Positions 33,901 through 42,495 of a stretch of 59,090 nt of DNA are shown piece by piece. Position numbers and translations under genes: made by a program. Source of the stretch: Corallococcus llansteffanensis (GTDB taxonomy: Bacteria; Myxococcota; Myxococcia; Myxococcales; Myxococcaceae); the NCBI RefSeq assembly GCF_003612055.1, contig NZ_RAWB01000004.1:1-59090 (forward strand), in the 5' to 3' direction. Numbering within the stretch: the stretch's first letter is position 1; each line of letters begins with the position of its first letter. Below the pieces are notes generated by a model. The model was not told the DNA's origin. It saw only the letters and a list, made by a program, of their open reading frames with translations, and made no database searches.

Positions 33901-34441
33901 CGAGGGGCACGCGCGTCAGGCAGGTTTCATCCGTTCCGAACCGGAACTGGACCAGGCCCATGCAGCTCTGGACGGTGACGTCCGTGGGCTCGGGCTGCAC
34001 CGCGACGGGGCGGACCGTCACGCCGGACAGGCTCGGGTGGGCATAGCCTCCCCGCGTGGCGGAGACGCTGTAGACAACGCCCGCGTCTCCCCCGGCGCCT
34101 GCCTCCACCAACATCTCGAAGCGGTATTCCAGCGGGCTGATGCGTTCCGAAGGGCTGGCGGTGGCCCGGAACCCTTCGGGCGCCGTGCTCGTCGCGGTGA
34201 CGATGCCCGCGTCCTGGACCCAGGGGTCCGCCGCCAGCACCGCCAACACCTCTGGATTCTGGTTGGTGAGCCGCACCGTGCCCTTCAGCACGTTCGACCG
34301 CAGCTCCACGCTCCCTCCGTCGAGCGCGGCCTCCACCTGGGTGAGGGACTCGCCGCCCTCCACTTCCGGAGCCCTGCCGGCGTCACATGCGACAAGCCCC
34401 GTCAGACACACGAGGACCACGGCAAGCCTTCCGCTGCTCAC
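30965..34441 (-). CDS. Large lipoprotein with HYR-type immunoglobulin-like domains
   Basis: This is a surface or periplasmic protein of 1158 residues. The signal peptide ends at the lipobox TGLVAC. The N-terminal 700 residues contain beta-rich segments I do not recognise, with a Ca-binding-like DTNGDGTPD in the first half. From about 755 on, three HYR-type repeats follow: RSVTVPAGGACSG, then YPLGSHRATLTCTDSAG; FPPGTTIATCTATDGAG; YPVGTTAVTYTATDLGG, each closed by a VTVRD- or LHVTD-like strand. HYR modules occur in adhesive and cell-surface proteins. The C-terminus adds one or two related beta domains. The GTG at 34441 is preferred over the TTG at 34447 because GGTGG lies ten bases before it. 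A structural or adhesive role is inferred. Confidence 0.82.
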   Translation of the reverse strand: MSSGRLAVVLVCLTGLVACDAGRAPEVEGGESLTQVEAALDGGSVELRSNVLKGTVRLTNQNPEVLAVLAADPWVQDAGIVTATSTAPEGFRATASPSERISPLEYRFEMLVEAGAGGDAGVVYSVSATRGGYAHPSLSGVTVRPVAVQPEPTDVTVQSCMGLVQFRFGTDETCLTRVPLAALNIRNFPFHGTGPYTAYVNAGTPQATTLTYALSSSTGTVTRTIPVQVGAACDEVVRMCIPVAPPEPQAVGSLTGPFELHGEPIHPAQSSVRLLIPGPNSRNLVLHGPWRPVSAPSTWWTLSGLPVDAYSMNAIVYLRSGRAFTEAYTPNLEPFSVVAGQTTPMTRQVDGVTRHAFDMHPAYFYGAVRLADPFTPAHPGARSTLQSLFFEADIDTNGDGTPDVVSIGNRGTSFVAEAPGGSSRTSFPGTFDAARGELASTYEHVLPGPHDLTYRWFQGAMYLRFWSEPAGSTPFTTRPGLYEPERYRYGSLSLRTQPTSGYTADLGPGERFRIDHEYCFNEVQLQYTSAQGRFFNPTVEVSGQFTGKDWRGQPAAYVASGLFQGTPAAVNVPNPAQYAETQGQISLALPQGGFTLRPGASMVSDSGTVNTATFAPLGVTLGCGQRLKLVPPLAVSLDGAPGCATSASGTVSGQVRSLPAQVDRIWYRLNGGPEVTLCTNCGTDPRFSFHAPLQACDNAIQVFAFSEGMAEPATALEQRVWDDPVDGPSCGAGSCVNRPPVARCRSVTVPAGGACSGCGSVDDGSYDPDPGDTVSCVQTPACPYPLGSHRATLTCTDSAGLSASCEATVTVRDETPPAVVCGAVPELECGGGGATASFTATATDNCSAVTPDCTPASGGLFPPGTTIATCTATDGAGLRSQCTVPVTVRDTQPPTLVCPAPVIVGRTGPEGATVVPGMATASDTCAPPQVSGPAAGVYPVGTTAVTYTATDLGGNQASCVSTLHVTDPELGSPPNVTMCNLPRYTRETNLMACGWTTPVPGNAPIATAFFRVDGGAPIPVTPDLSGGFVITWLDLAEGTHSVELTAIDTRGAILQRQTTVTVDLTPPVLTLLSPLPDEVLASPVVAVRSSVQDASPTTVLTQWVESSRIESGTGTVTHTVDLVNWGQVALLISATDAAGNTTQWLTQVFVGSTPASVQ

Positions 34442-34614
34442 TGTCAAAGCGCCACCCGGTTTTCACTGAAAGTGATTCCTGAAAAACCGGGCAGCCTATA
34501 CAGAGCGAGCGGATTGAATGTCAAACACGCGCGTTCCTGAAGACATTCAGGTCCATGACAACCCAGGGTCGTTCCACTCCCAGTCCGTCACCGGGACCGC
34601 TGCCGTTCCCCGGC

Positions 34615-35277
34615 TCAGCGCGCCTTCTTCTTCTCGGGCGGGAGGACCCGAAACTTTGAATGGGAATACTCGAGGATGCCCAGTTCAGTGCCATAGACGG
34701 AGTCTGGCTCATCCACGAAGGCCGTGAGGCGGACGACCCGGCCCTGGCGGGGCAGGTGGTAGGCCACGATGGAGCCGCCCCAGTCCCGGAGGGTCTTCTG
34801 GCTCAGCCCGGGTTTGCCTTTGGGGGCGATGAGCCCCGCGTTGGCGTAGAGCTGGATGGCCGTCCCGAGGGGGACCTCGAGGGCGTCCTTCTCGAGCTTG
34901 AGGCCTGACTTGTCACACCGGTAGGCGGCGGTATTGACCACCGAGTCCCCGGTGGCCACGAGCGCCAGGTGATAGCCCTCCGGGTTCTTGAAGAGGGCGG
35001 CCTCGTAGGTCGTGCCTGCTTCGCCCACCGTGGACATGTAGCCGTTGGGCACGTCGCGAATCTTCCAGGTCAGCCCCATGAACTCCTCGGCGAGGGGCGG
35101 CCCGGATTCATCGTCTGGATCCACTTCCTTCTCGGGCTTCGCGGTCGCCTTGAGGTGGGCCTCCAGGTGCTTGAGCGCGGTCTCGATGTTGGTGGTGGCA
35201 CAGCCAGCACTGGCCGCCGGCTTCGCGGGAGGTGCCGAAGCGAGGGCCAGGACAACGACAGCCTTCAGAAGCAACAC
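34615..35277 (-). CDS. Predicted exported protein of unknown function
   Basis: This protein of 220 residues begins MLLLKAVVVLALASA, a short signal peptide, and continues with a Pro/Ala-rich linker and CATTNIETALKHLEAHL. The mature domain has alternating strands (YEAALFKNPEGYHLALVATG, SIVAYHLPRQGRVVRLTAFV) and a Lys-rich end. I recognise no family. The GTG at 35277 follows AAGGAA at good distance and is used as the start. It has the same orientation as the HYR lipoprotein gene, 174 bases upstream of it, and is divergent from the next gene. Cys26 is too far from the signal core for a clear lipobox, so lipidation is unlikely. Confidence 0.72.
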   Translation of the reverse strand: MLLLKAVVVLALASAPPAKPAASAGCATTNIETALKHLEAHLKATAKPEKEVDPDDESGPPLAEEFMGLTWKIRDVPNGYMSTVGEAGTTYEAALFKNPEGYHLALVATGDSVVNTAAYRCDKSGLKLEKDALEVPLGTAIQLYANAGLIAPKGKPGLSQKTLRDWGGSIVAYHLPRQGRVVRLTAFVDEPDSVYGTELGILEYSHSKFRVLPPEKKKAR

Positions 35278-35523
35278 GGCGGATTCCTTTCAGCCGGGCG
35301 GCGGGAAGGAATCCGCCCGGAGTCGACGGACTCTACCGTCTTCCCCCTGACGTTGTCGGCGCCAGAGGCAGCGCGTATCCACCGTCGACGCGCTGGCGCG
35401 CTCACGCGTAGGGGCTGCCGTGGGCCGCCGGTCACCCGGCCGGAATGACCGTTCCGCCTCAGGCCGTGACCGCTGGCCATCCGGTCGGCCTGGGAACACG
35501 GGGACGTGGTGACGTCTCCGCGC

Positions 35524-36681
35524 ATGTCCGAAGCCTCCTCTTCCTTCCGCGGCCCGCGGGCGCTGCTCCCGCTCCTGGTGCTGTCCTTCTGCCTCCCGGT
35601 TGCTGCCCGCGCGGAAGGCACGCCGACCGACGGAGGCACCACCGCGCCCCTTCCCTCGCCGGAGCCCACGACAGCCGCCCTTCCCAGGGACTCGTTGGCT
35701 GCGCTGGAGCAGCGAATCCTCGGCAAGGGCTGCGAGCCGAAGCTGCTCGGTGACGCGGGCCGCAGCTTCATCGAGGCGCAGCTCCTCTGCGATGCGCACC
35801 TGTCGTTCATCCTCATCCAGGCCGCGCTGGACGGGCACCCGGTTCCGGACACGCAGCGCCGACTGAAGGCCCTTCTCGCGGATGCGCTCGGACGGGCCCG
35901 ACACCCCTTCAATGCACAGAAGGGGACGCACGTCGCGGGGCACACGCTCCCGCCCAGCGTCCTCTACCGGGGCTACGTGCTGCTGATGCTCGCGGGCATG
36001 GAGCGCGCCGGGCTCGCGGACGCGGAGTCCACCGCCCTCTTCGACGCACTGGCCGCACAGCTCGTGGAGGCGCTCTCGCGACAGCTCCTGCTGCCCAGCT
36101 TCGGGCGCACCATCTGGCCCTGCGACAGCGCTCCGGCCGCGGCGGGGCTGCTGCTGCACGGGCGGCTCCGGGGCAACGCGGACTCGCGGGCCGCGGGTGA
36201 GCGACTCGTCGCGCGCCTCATCGAACTGGCGGACCTGCCCACCGGCTTCCCCGCGAAGGTGGACGCGAAGGGGCGCCTCGTGGAGCCCACGCAACGCGGC
36301 ACCACGCTGGCGTGGACGGGTGCCTTCCTGGCCATGGCCTCGCACCCGGCGGCACGGCGCTTCACGGCCACGCTGGTGGACGGCTACTGCGACCATCCCG
36401 CCGGCAACGCCGTGCCCCTCGCCGCCTGCCGCGAGTGGCCGCGCGGGGTGAAGGGCCCGGAGGACTCCGCCAGCGGCCCGCTCGTCTTCGGCGGCTACTC
36501 CCTGGGCGCGAGCGCGCTGGCCATCGCCGCCACCCGGCTGTCCGGCGAGCACGTGCAGTGGCACCTCCACCTGCTCAATGCCGCGAAGGAGATGGGCATC
36601 CGCACCACCCTGGAACACCCCTGGAAACGCCCCCTGGAAGCCTCGCTCCATGGGTGGGGCACCACCGTGCGCCCGTGGTAG
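35524..36681 (+). CDS. Predicted exported helical protein of unknown function
   Basis: This protein of 385 residues has a signal peptide (ALLPLLVLSFCLPVAARA). The mature part is dominated by helices with repeated aromatic and acidic positions: LPPSVLYRGYVLLMLAGMER, RTIWPCDSAPAAAGLLLHGR, FGGYSLGASALAIAATRLSG. The W-P-C-D-S segment and the regular helix spacing recall alpha/alpha-barrel enzymes such as the linalool-dehydratase/isomerase-like group, but this is only an impression. Four cysteines in the mature part could form disulfides. An in-frame GTG at 35506 is an alternative start. It is divergent from the 34615-35277 gene, so they may share a control region. Function not assigned. Confidence 0.7.
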   Translation: MSEASSSFRGPRALLPLLVLSFCLPVAARAEGTPTDGGTTAPLPSPEPTTAALPRDSLAALEQRILGKGCEPKLLGDAGRSFIEAQLLCDAHLSFILIQAALDGHPVPDTQRRLKALLADALGRARHPFNAQKGTHVAGHTLPPSVLYRGYVLLMLAGMERAGLADAESTALFDALAAQLVEALSRQLLLPSFGRTIWPCDSAPAAAGLLLHGRLRGNADSRAAGERLVARLIELADLPTGFPAKVDAKGRLVEPTQRGTTLAWTGAFLAMASHPAARRFTATLVDGYCDHPAGNAVPLAACREWPRGVKGPEDSASGPLVFGGYSLGASALAIAATRLSGEHVQWHLHLLNAAKEMGIRTTLEHPWKRPLEASLHGWGTTVRPW

Positions 36682-36803
36682 CGCACGGCGGAGATACGGG
36701 CCCACCGCCCCGTCACTCCAAGAGTCATCCCGGATGACCTAGGGTGAGGCCGTGCTCCCCACTCCGGAGCCGAAGCCTTCCCACGCTCGAAAGCGTCAGC
36801 CCC

Positions 36804-39800
36804 ATGCCCCACGTCGAATCCTCCGAAGCTCCCTCGCGTGCCTCCTCCGAGCCGCGATGCCGGCCTCACCGTGCGAAGTCCCTCACCCCGCTCAACGTGG
36901 CGCTCATGCTGGCGCTCACCGCCTGCGGGCCCGACCTGGCACGGGAGGGACCGTGGGGGCAGGGCGCCGCGGCGGCGCTCACCTCCACGGCGACCCTGTC
37001 CTCGGTGCGAGACAACCACACGGCGACGTTGCTGCCTGACGGCCGGGTGCTCGTGGTGGGAGGACTTGTCTCCAGCATCAACGCCCTCGCCAGCGCGGAG
37101 CTGTATGACCCGGCCACCGGCACCTGGTCCGTGACCGGCTCGCTGGCTCAAGGCCGCTTCAACCATGCGGCGACGCTGCTCCCCGACGGCCGGGTGCTCG
37201 TGACGGGAGGGCGGGGGAGCGGTGAGGTCGGCGCCCTCGCCAGCGCGGAGTTGTATGACCCGGCCACGGGAACGTGGTCCTCCACGGGCGCGCTCTCGGT
37301 GGCTCGCTACTTCCACTCGGTGACGCTGCTGAACAACGGCAAGGTGCTGGTGGCGGGGGGCCTTGGCGTCGGCGTCACGGGGTCCAACATCCTCGCCAGC
37401 GCGGAGCTGTATGATCCGGCCACCGGCACCTGGGCGACCACCGGCTCGATGCCGAACGTCCGCTACGCGCACCAGGTGACGGCGCTGCTCAATGGCAAGG
37501 TGCTCCTCGTGGGCGGGCGTGCCGCGGCCGGCGCCTACTACTCCTCGTGCCTGCTCTACAATCCGGCGACCGGTACCTGGGCGACGACGGGCGCGCTTCC
37601 CGTGTACCGCGCCTATGCCGGACAGACGCTGCTGCCCGATGGCCGGGTGCTCGTGACCGGGGGAAGCAACGCGAACGTCAGCCTCGCCACGGCCGTGGCG
37701 TACAACCCGGCCACGGGCACCTGGGCCGCCACGGCCGCGATGGCGGAGGGTCTTTCCTTTCACTCCGCGACCCTGCTGGCCCAGGGCAGGGTGCTCCTCG
37801 CGGGCGGAGGCAAGACGGTCCAGGTGTATGACCCCGCGACCGGTTCCTCCACGGTGGGCCGTCTCACGCAGCCCCGCACCAGCCACACGGCGACGACGCT
37901 GCTCGATGGCCGGGTGCTCGTGGTGGGCGGCGTCGGTAGCAACGGCGCGCTCGCGACCTCCGAGGTGTTCGACCCGACCACGGGCTCGTGGGCTCCGACT
38001 CCGACCCTGGCCGAGGCCCGCCAGCTCCACACCGCGACGCCGCTGGACGACGGCCGGGTGCTCGTCGTGGGCGGGCTGGGCGCCAACGGTCCCCTCTCCA
38101 GTGCCGAGCTCGCGGACCCCACCACGGGCACCGTGTCCGTCACCGGCCCGCTGGCCCAGGCCCGCGACAGCCACACGGCCACGCGGCTGACGGATGGCAG
38201 GGTGCTCGTCACCGGCGGAAAGGACGCCAGCGGCGCGCTCGCCACCTGCGAACTGCTGGATCCGGCCACCGGCACCTGGACGACGACAGGCTCGCTCGCG
38301 CAGGCCCGAAGCCTCCACACGGCGACGCTGCTGTCCGATGGCAGGGTGCTCGTCACCGGCGGTCTGGGGGCCAGCGCCCCCCTCGCGACCAGCGAGGTGT
38401 TCGACCCTGCCACCGATTCCTGGACGACGACGGGCTCCCTGGCGGTGGCGCGCTCCCTCCACACCGCGACGCTGCTGAACAACGGCAAGGTGCTCGTCGC
38501 GGGCGGCAGGAGCGCCACCGCGGCCCTGGCCACGGCCCAACTGTATGACCCGGCCACCGGCGCGTGGACCGCGACGGGTGCACTGACGGCGCGTTCCGCT
38601 CACACGGCGACGCTGCTGGACAGTGGCAAGGTGCTGGTGGCCGGCGGAGATGGCGCCACCGCGGCCCTGGCCACGGCCCAACTGTATGACCCGGCCACCG
38701 GCGCGTGGACCGCGGCGGGCTCGATGGCGGTGGGGCGCTCCAGCCACACAGCGACGCTGCTGCCGGATGGCCAGGTGCTGATGACGGGCGGCAAGGTCGC
38801 CACCGGCTTTCTCTCCAGCACCGAACTCTTCGAGCCGGTGCTTGGCGCCTGGCACACCTCCGCTCCGCTCACGACGAGCCGCGCCTGGCACACCGCGACC
38901 GCGCTGCCCGGCGGGAAGGTGCTCGTCATGGCGGGGCTCGGCCCCAGCGGCACCCTGCGCGGCTTCGAGCTGCATGACCCGGCCGTCGAAACCTGGAAGC
39001 CGACCGGGCCGCTCGCGCAGGCCCGCCGCTACCACACGGCGACGCTGCTGCCGGACGGCCGGGTGCTCGTGGTGGGAGGGCAGGGGCCCGCCGGCGCGCT
39101 GGCGAGCGCGGAGCTGTATGACCCGGCCACCGGCATCTGGGCCCCCACGGGCGCACTCACCGGGGCCCGCTACTTCCACACCGCGACGCTGCTGAGCAAC
39201 GGCCAGGTGCTGGTGGTGGGAGGCTTTGGCACTGCGGCCCTCGCCACGGCGCAGCTGTATGATCCGGCGACGGGCCTCTGGACCTCCACGGGCTCGCTGG
39301 CCCAGGCCCGGTACTCCCATACCGCGACGCTGCTGCCGGATGGCCGGGTGCTCGTGGTGGGAGGCTTTGGCACCGCGGCTCTCGCCACGGCGCAACTGTA
39401 TGATCCGGCGACGGGCCTCTGGACCTCCACGGGCTCGCTGCCAGCGGTCCGCTTCAACCACACGGCGACGTTGCTGCCCGCGATGTTCCAGATGACGCCG
39501 GGGCAGGTCCTCGTGGTGGGCGGCCAGAGCACCACCGCCATCACCTCGGCCCTCGCCACGGCCGCGCAATACAACCCGACGACCGGCACCTGGAGCGCGG
39601 TGAGCGCGCTGACCCTCGCCCAGGCCCGTGCCTGGCACACCGCGACGCTGCTGAATGACGGCAAGCTGGTCGTGACGGGGGGGACGGGCACCAGCGCCTC
39701 CCTCACCACGACCGAGCTGGTCGATCCGTTCTTCAAGGCCCCCTCCGTGACCGCCAAGGGGGCACTCATTCAAGCCCGCGCGCGCTTCACGGCGACGTCG

Positions 39801-40019
39801 CTGCAAGATGGCCGAGTGCTCGTGGCGGGCGGGACGGGCACCACGGCCATCCTCGGCAGCGTCGAGGTGTATGCCTCCGGCACGTGGTCGAACACCAGCA
39901 CGCTCATCCAGGCTCGCCGGGCGCACACCGCGACACGGCTCTCCAACGGCCGGGTGCTCGTGGTGGGCGGAGAGAACAGCACGAGCCTCCCGTACCTCGC
40001 GACTGCCGAGCTGTACTGA
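36804..40019 (+). CDS. Kelch-repeat lipoprotein (about 21 repeats)
   Basis: This protein of 1071 residues has a lipobox at LMLALTAC after a long basic N-terminus, and is then built almost wholly of kelch-type repeats. I count 20 complete units and one partial unit of about 47-49 residues. The consensus is HTATLLPDGRVLVVGG, a variable loop, ASAELYDPATGTW and LAQAR. Such units form beta-propeller blades; 21 exceed one propeller, so two or three propellers in a row are expected. There is no catalytic domain after them. Binding of carbohydrate or protein at the cell surface is the usual role, inferred. Two starts upstream are possible (36744 GTG, 36804 ATG). The repeats explain the long antisense frames here. 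Confidence 0.88.
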   Translation: MPHVESSEAPSRASSEPRCRPHRAKSLTPLNVALMLALTACGPDLAREGPWGQGAAAALTSTATLSSVRDNHTATLLPDGRVLVVGGLVSSINALASAELYDPATGTWSVTGSLAQGRFNHAATLLPDGRVLVTGGRGSGEVGALASAELYDPATGTWSSTGALSVARYFHSVTLLNNGKVLVAGGLGVGVTGSNILASAELYDPATGTWATTGSMPNVRYAHQVTALLNGKVLLVGGRAAAGAYYSSCLLYNPATGTWATTGALPVYRAYAGQTLLPDGRVLVTGGSNANVSLATAVAYNPATGTWAATAAMAEGLSFHSATLLAQGRVLLAGGGKTVQVYDPATGSSTVGRLTQPRTSHTATTLLDGRVLVVGGVGSNGALATSEVFDPTTGSWAPTPTLAEARQLHTATPLDDGRVLVVGGLGANGPLSSAELADPTTGTVSVTGPLAQARDSHTATRLTDGRVLVTGGKDASGALATCELLDPATGTWTTTGSLAQARSLHTATLLSDGRVLVTGGLGASAPLATSEVFDPATDSWTTTGSLAVARSLHTATLLNNGKVLVAGGRSATAALATAQLYDPATGAWTATGALTARSAHTATLLDSGKVLVAGGDGATAALATAQLYDPATGAWTAAGSMAVGRSSHTATLLPDGQVLMTGGKVATGFLSSTELFEPVLGAWHTSAPLTTSRAWHTATALPGGKVLVMAGLGPSGTLRGFELHDPAVETWKPTGPLAQARRYHTATLLPDGRVLVVGGQGPAGALASAELYDPATGIWAPTGALTGARYFHTATLLSNGQVLVVGGFGTAALATAQLYDPATGLWTSTGSLAQARYSHTATLLPDGRVLVVGGFGTAALATAQLYDPATGLWTSTGSLPAVRFNHTATLLPAMFQMTPGQVLVVGGQSTTAITSALATAAQYNPTTGTWSAVSALTLAQARAWHTATLLNDGKLVVTGGTGTSASLTTTELVDPFFKAPSVTAKGALIQARARFTATSLQDGRVLVAGGTGTTAILGSVEVYASGTWSNTSTLIQARRAHTATRLSNGRVLVVGGENSTSLPYLATAELY
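39220..39440 (+). repeat. Near-identical duplicated kelch unit
   Basis: The segment starting GAGGCTTTGGCAC at 39220 recurs at 39361, exactly 141 bases (47 codons) later. The two copies differ at few positions and encode the identical stretch FGTAALATAQLYDPATG. Another matching pair lies near 38515 and 38660. The high nucleotide identity, including third positions, points to recent duplication or gene conversion inside the gene. Confidence 0.7.
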
Positions 40020-40034
40020 CCCGCAGGCCGTGCA

Positions 40035-40071
40035 GGGGCGTCGCCTCGCGGATCGTGCGAAGCGACGCCCC
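40035..40071 (+). terminator. Stem-loop after the kelch gene
   Basis: GGGGCGTCGC (40035-40044) pairs perfectly with GCGACGCCCC (40062-40071) over 17 bases, starting 16 bases after the stop codon. No T-tract follows. It probably ends transcription of the kelch gene. The rest of the gap to 40264 shows nothing I can support. Confidence 0.6.
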
Positions 40072-40263
40072 GCGACAGACGTTGGCGGGGCAGCGGGTGC
40101 CGGCCCGGCGTGGCGTCCACCTTCATTGGCGCGACGCACCTGCGGGACCGCGTGTTCCGCGCCGCGCTCCCGGCCTTCAGCTGTGTCGTGTAGCGGACCT
40201 GACCGGAATGACTGGGAATCCACGCCCATGTTAGGAAAGAGGGGCGTCCTTCCCGGGAGAGCC

Positions 40264-41358
40264 ATGACGTCCATTGGCGGCACGAAACGCCTCAACCAGA
40301 AGCTCCAGACCGTAATGAAGGACGGTCGCGTCACGAACGGGGAAGCCAAGGCCCTGGTCAAGACGGCGAGGAAGGAAGGGGTGACCGCGGACGAGCGGAA
40401 CCTCTTGAAGCGCAAGCTGACGCACCAGAACGACCTGTTCGAGCCCGCGGCGCAGAAGACGCTGTCGAAGGTGGCCCACTTCAAGCCCCGCAACACCGAG
40501 TCCAACTCACCGGCGCAGGTCCGCGCCGAGGTCCACCGGGCGCGCTTCGATGGAAAGGTGACCCTGGCGGAAGCCGAGCGCCTCACGGGCCGCGTCCAGA
40601 AGAACGGCACCACGGAGGCCGAGCGCCAGATGCTGCAGCGGCAGCTCGGTCGTTACGAGTCGGCCTTCACGAAGTCCGCGAAGGAGCACGTGTCGCTCCT
40701 GCTTCGCGACAAGGAACCGCTCGCGCCCAACCAGACCTTCCAGTCCGGAGGCATGGAGGTCCGCGCGAATGGCGTCCGTCAGAGCGCCATCAACGAGGCC
40801 TCGCGAGTGACCCGGGAGCTGACCGCGGCCCGGCCCGACATCGCGGATCGGTTGCGCGCCGCGGGCCATGTGGTGGTCATCATTCCACAGGGGACGAAGC
40901 TGACGGACCTGCCGGAGTTCCAATCGCTCCGGGGGCAGACGACGTTTGATGGCCGGCCCTGGGACGACGTGCGCGGCGCCTCGGGCGTGTCCCTGCCGGA
41001 TGGCAGGCTCGCGACGGCCATTCCCGAGGAGAACCTGTCCGAGCTGAGCTCGGACCTGTACCCTGGCAATCACAGCGTCGGCATCCACGAGCTGGCCCAC
41101 GCCATCCACTCGCAGGGCGTGACGGACGCGGAGCGCCAGGCCATCCGGGAGGCCTTCGACGCCCAGGTGGCCCGGGGCGGCGCGTTCACGGATACCTACG
41201 CCCGCTCCAATGATCACGAGTACTTCGCCCAGCTCTCCGCCGCCTACTTCGGGCGGAACAAGGGGCAGGGGGCGAATGGCGCCCAATGGGTCCAGGCGAA
41301 TGACCCTCAGGCCTACGCGCTCCTCCAGCAGATCTACGGCCCACCCCGCCAGCTCTAG
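40264..41358 (+). CDS. Anthrax-lethal-factor-like zinc metallopeptidase
   Basis: This protein of 364 residues has a C-terminal metallopeptidase domain. The zinc motif is HELAHAIH with His275 and His279 flanking Glu276, and the third ligand is probably Glu319 in NDHEYFAQLSAAYF. HELAHAI followed by E-Y-F-A belongs to the ATLF-like branch, related to anthrax lethal factor. The N-terminal 120 residues contain two short EF-hand-like loops, DGRVTNGEAKAL and DGKVTLAEAERL, each followed by a helix, so calcium binding is possible. There is no signal peptide. GGGAGA stands before the ATG at 40264, which decides the start. A small gene follows after 12 bases and may be its partner. Its target is unknown; toxin, housekeeping or effector roles are all open. 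Confidence 0.85.
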   Translation: MTSIGGTKRLNQKLQTVMKDGRVTNGEAKALVKTARKEGVTADERNLLKRKLTHQNDLFEPAAQKTLSKVAHFKPRNTESNSPAQVRAEVHRARFDGKVTLAEAERLTGRVQKNGTTEAERQMLQRQLGRYESAFTKSAKEHVSLLLRDKEPLAPNQTFQSGGMEVRANGVRQSAINEASRVTRELTAARPDIADRLRAAGHVVVIIPQGTKLTDLPEFQSLRGQTTFDGRPWDDVRGASGVSLPDGRLATAIPEENLSELSSDLYPGNHSVGIHELAHAIHSQGVTDAERQAIREAFDAQVARGGAFTDTYARSNDHEYFAQLSAAYFGRNKGQGANGAQWVQANDPQAYALLQQIYGPPRQL

Positions 41359-41370
41359 CCCGACCTCGCC

Positions 41371-41631
41371 ATGACCCCGCGCTATGACGTCACCCGCGAC
41401 GGCGCCACCGTCCTCACCTTCACCTCGGAGCCCGGCATCATCCAGAGCACGGCCCGCCCTGCTCCAGGAATGAAGCCGCTGACACACCCCTTCCTCAACG
41501 CCCGCGCGCTGGATGCGCGGCACGAGCACCAGCTTGGAACCCTGCTGCGCGCCTCAACCAGTGCGGACGACTTCATCCGGCGGCTGCGTGAGGCGGGCTA
41601 CGAGGTTCGCCGCGAAACCAGCGCACGCTGA
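41371..41631 (+). CDS. Small protein downstream of the metallopeptidase
   Basis: This small protein of 86 residues starts 12 bases after the metallopeptidase stop. I recognise no domain. It has strands at the start (YDVTRDGATVLTFTSE) and two helices at the end (EHQLGTLLRAS, ADDFIRRLREAGYEVRR). No signal peptide or membrane segment is seen. The close spacing suggests the two genes are expressed together, so an inhibitor, immunity or chaperone role for the metallopeptidase is possible, but nothing in the sequence proves it. Confidence 0.6.
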   Translation: MTPRYDVTRDGATVLTFTSEPGIIQSTARPAPGMKPLTHPFLNARALDARHEHQLGTLLRASTSADDFIRRLREAGYEVRRETSAR

Positions 41632-41714
41632 GCCCACGCACAACCGCGCCAGGCGGGGTGGGTGCGGGGCGGAGGACTGCACGTGCACCCCATCGTCATT
41701 GCCTTGAGGGCTGG

Positions 41715-42386
41715 CTACCGCGAAGCCGTGATCCCGGTGAGGATGAGGTCGATGCCGGCGAGGAACTCGGCGCGGTCGTCGTGCTCGCGCAGTTGGGCCG
41801 CGACGTTCCGGGTGAACGGATACTCCTGGGCGTCGAGCTCCTTCCACTGGGCCGACACCGTCTCGAGAAAGTCAGCGCGGTCCACGGGCGGATCGAGCAG
41901 GCGGCCGTTCGCGGCATTCTGGACGCTCACGCCGATGATGTAGCTCACCAGCGCCGACGCCGCCGTGAACCGGGCGCCGCCTGGAACCCCCAGCGCCTGG
42001 ACCTGGCGCCCGATGCGCTCGAAGATCTGCAGCATCGCGGTCCGCCAGGGAGCGACAGAGAGCTGCGCGCCCACCCACGGATGCGCATCGATCGCCTCGA
42101 ACACGACGACGGCGATCCTGCGGATCTCTTCGTGCGGCTTGGCGAAGGCGAGGACTTCGCCCAACGCGCGGGCCACGACGGCGTCACTGGCGGCGACGAG
42201 CAGCTCGCTCTTGTTCGCGATGTGCCAATAGATCGCGCCGGGTCCAGTCGCCAGCCGCGTGGCAAGCGCGCGGAAGGTCAACCCGTTCTCGCCCTCGTCG
42301 TCGAGCAGCTCGATCGCCGCGTCGACGATCCGCTCGCGTGAAAGCGCCTCCTCACGTCGTTCCGACCCGCGCGTTGCCTTTGCCAT
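41715..42386 (-). CDS. TetR-family transcriptional regulator
   Basis: This protein of 223 residues has the TetR DNA-binding domain at about 15-62 (RERIVDAAIELLDDEGENG, FRALATRLATGPGAIYWHIANKSEL) and a C-terminal ligand domain of the TetR_C type. It is divergent from a TetX-like monooxygenase gene. Two TGGAAC-N3-GTTCCA dyads lie between them and are its likely operators, which would let it control both genes. The recognition helix ends in AIYWHIANK, the usual Y-x-H-x-x-x-K pattern. The ATG at 42386 starts just before the first helix; upstream in-frame residues do not resemble the family. Confidence 0.9.
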   Translation of the reverse strand: MAKATRGSERREEALSRERIVDAAIELLDDEGENGLTFRALATRLATGPGAIYWHIANKSELLVAASDAVVARALGEVLAFAKPHEEIRRIAVVVFEAIDAHPWVGAQLSVAPWRTAMLQIFERIGRQVQALGVPGGARFTAASALVSYIIGVSVQNAANGRLLDPPVDRADFLETVSAQWKELDAQEYPFTRNVAAQLREHDDRAEFLAGIDLILTGITASR

Positions 42387-42405
42387 GGCTCCATCTTGAC
42401 AGTTC

Positions 42406-42448
42406 TGGAACAGCGTTCCAATATGGTCTCTGGAACGCCGTTCCAGAG
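42406..42448. promoter_or_regulatory. Paired operator dyads for the TetR regulator
   Basis: TGGAAC-N3-GTTCCA occurs twice, at 42406-42420 and 42431-42445, with centres 25 bases apart. The second is flanked by CTC/GAG and is symmetric over 21 bases. They lie 20 bases before the regulator start and 48 before the monooxygenase ATG, so repressor bound here would cover both promoters. Confidence 0.75.
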
Positions 42449-42495
42449 TCCGCCAGCGGCGTCGCCGAGCGGCCTCCCACTCGAAAGGAAGCACG

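Noticed and set aside
36495..40613. An antisense open frame of more than 1300 codons across the kelch gene
   Set aside because: It is the shadow of a GC-rich repeat gene; its translation is Arg/Gly/His-rich and repeats in step with the kelch units, and the sense strand has a lipoprotein signal and clear blades.
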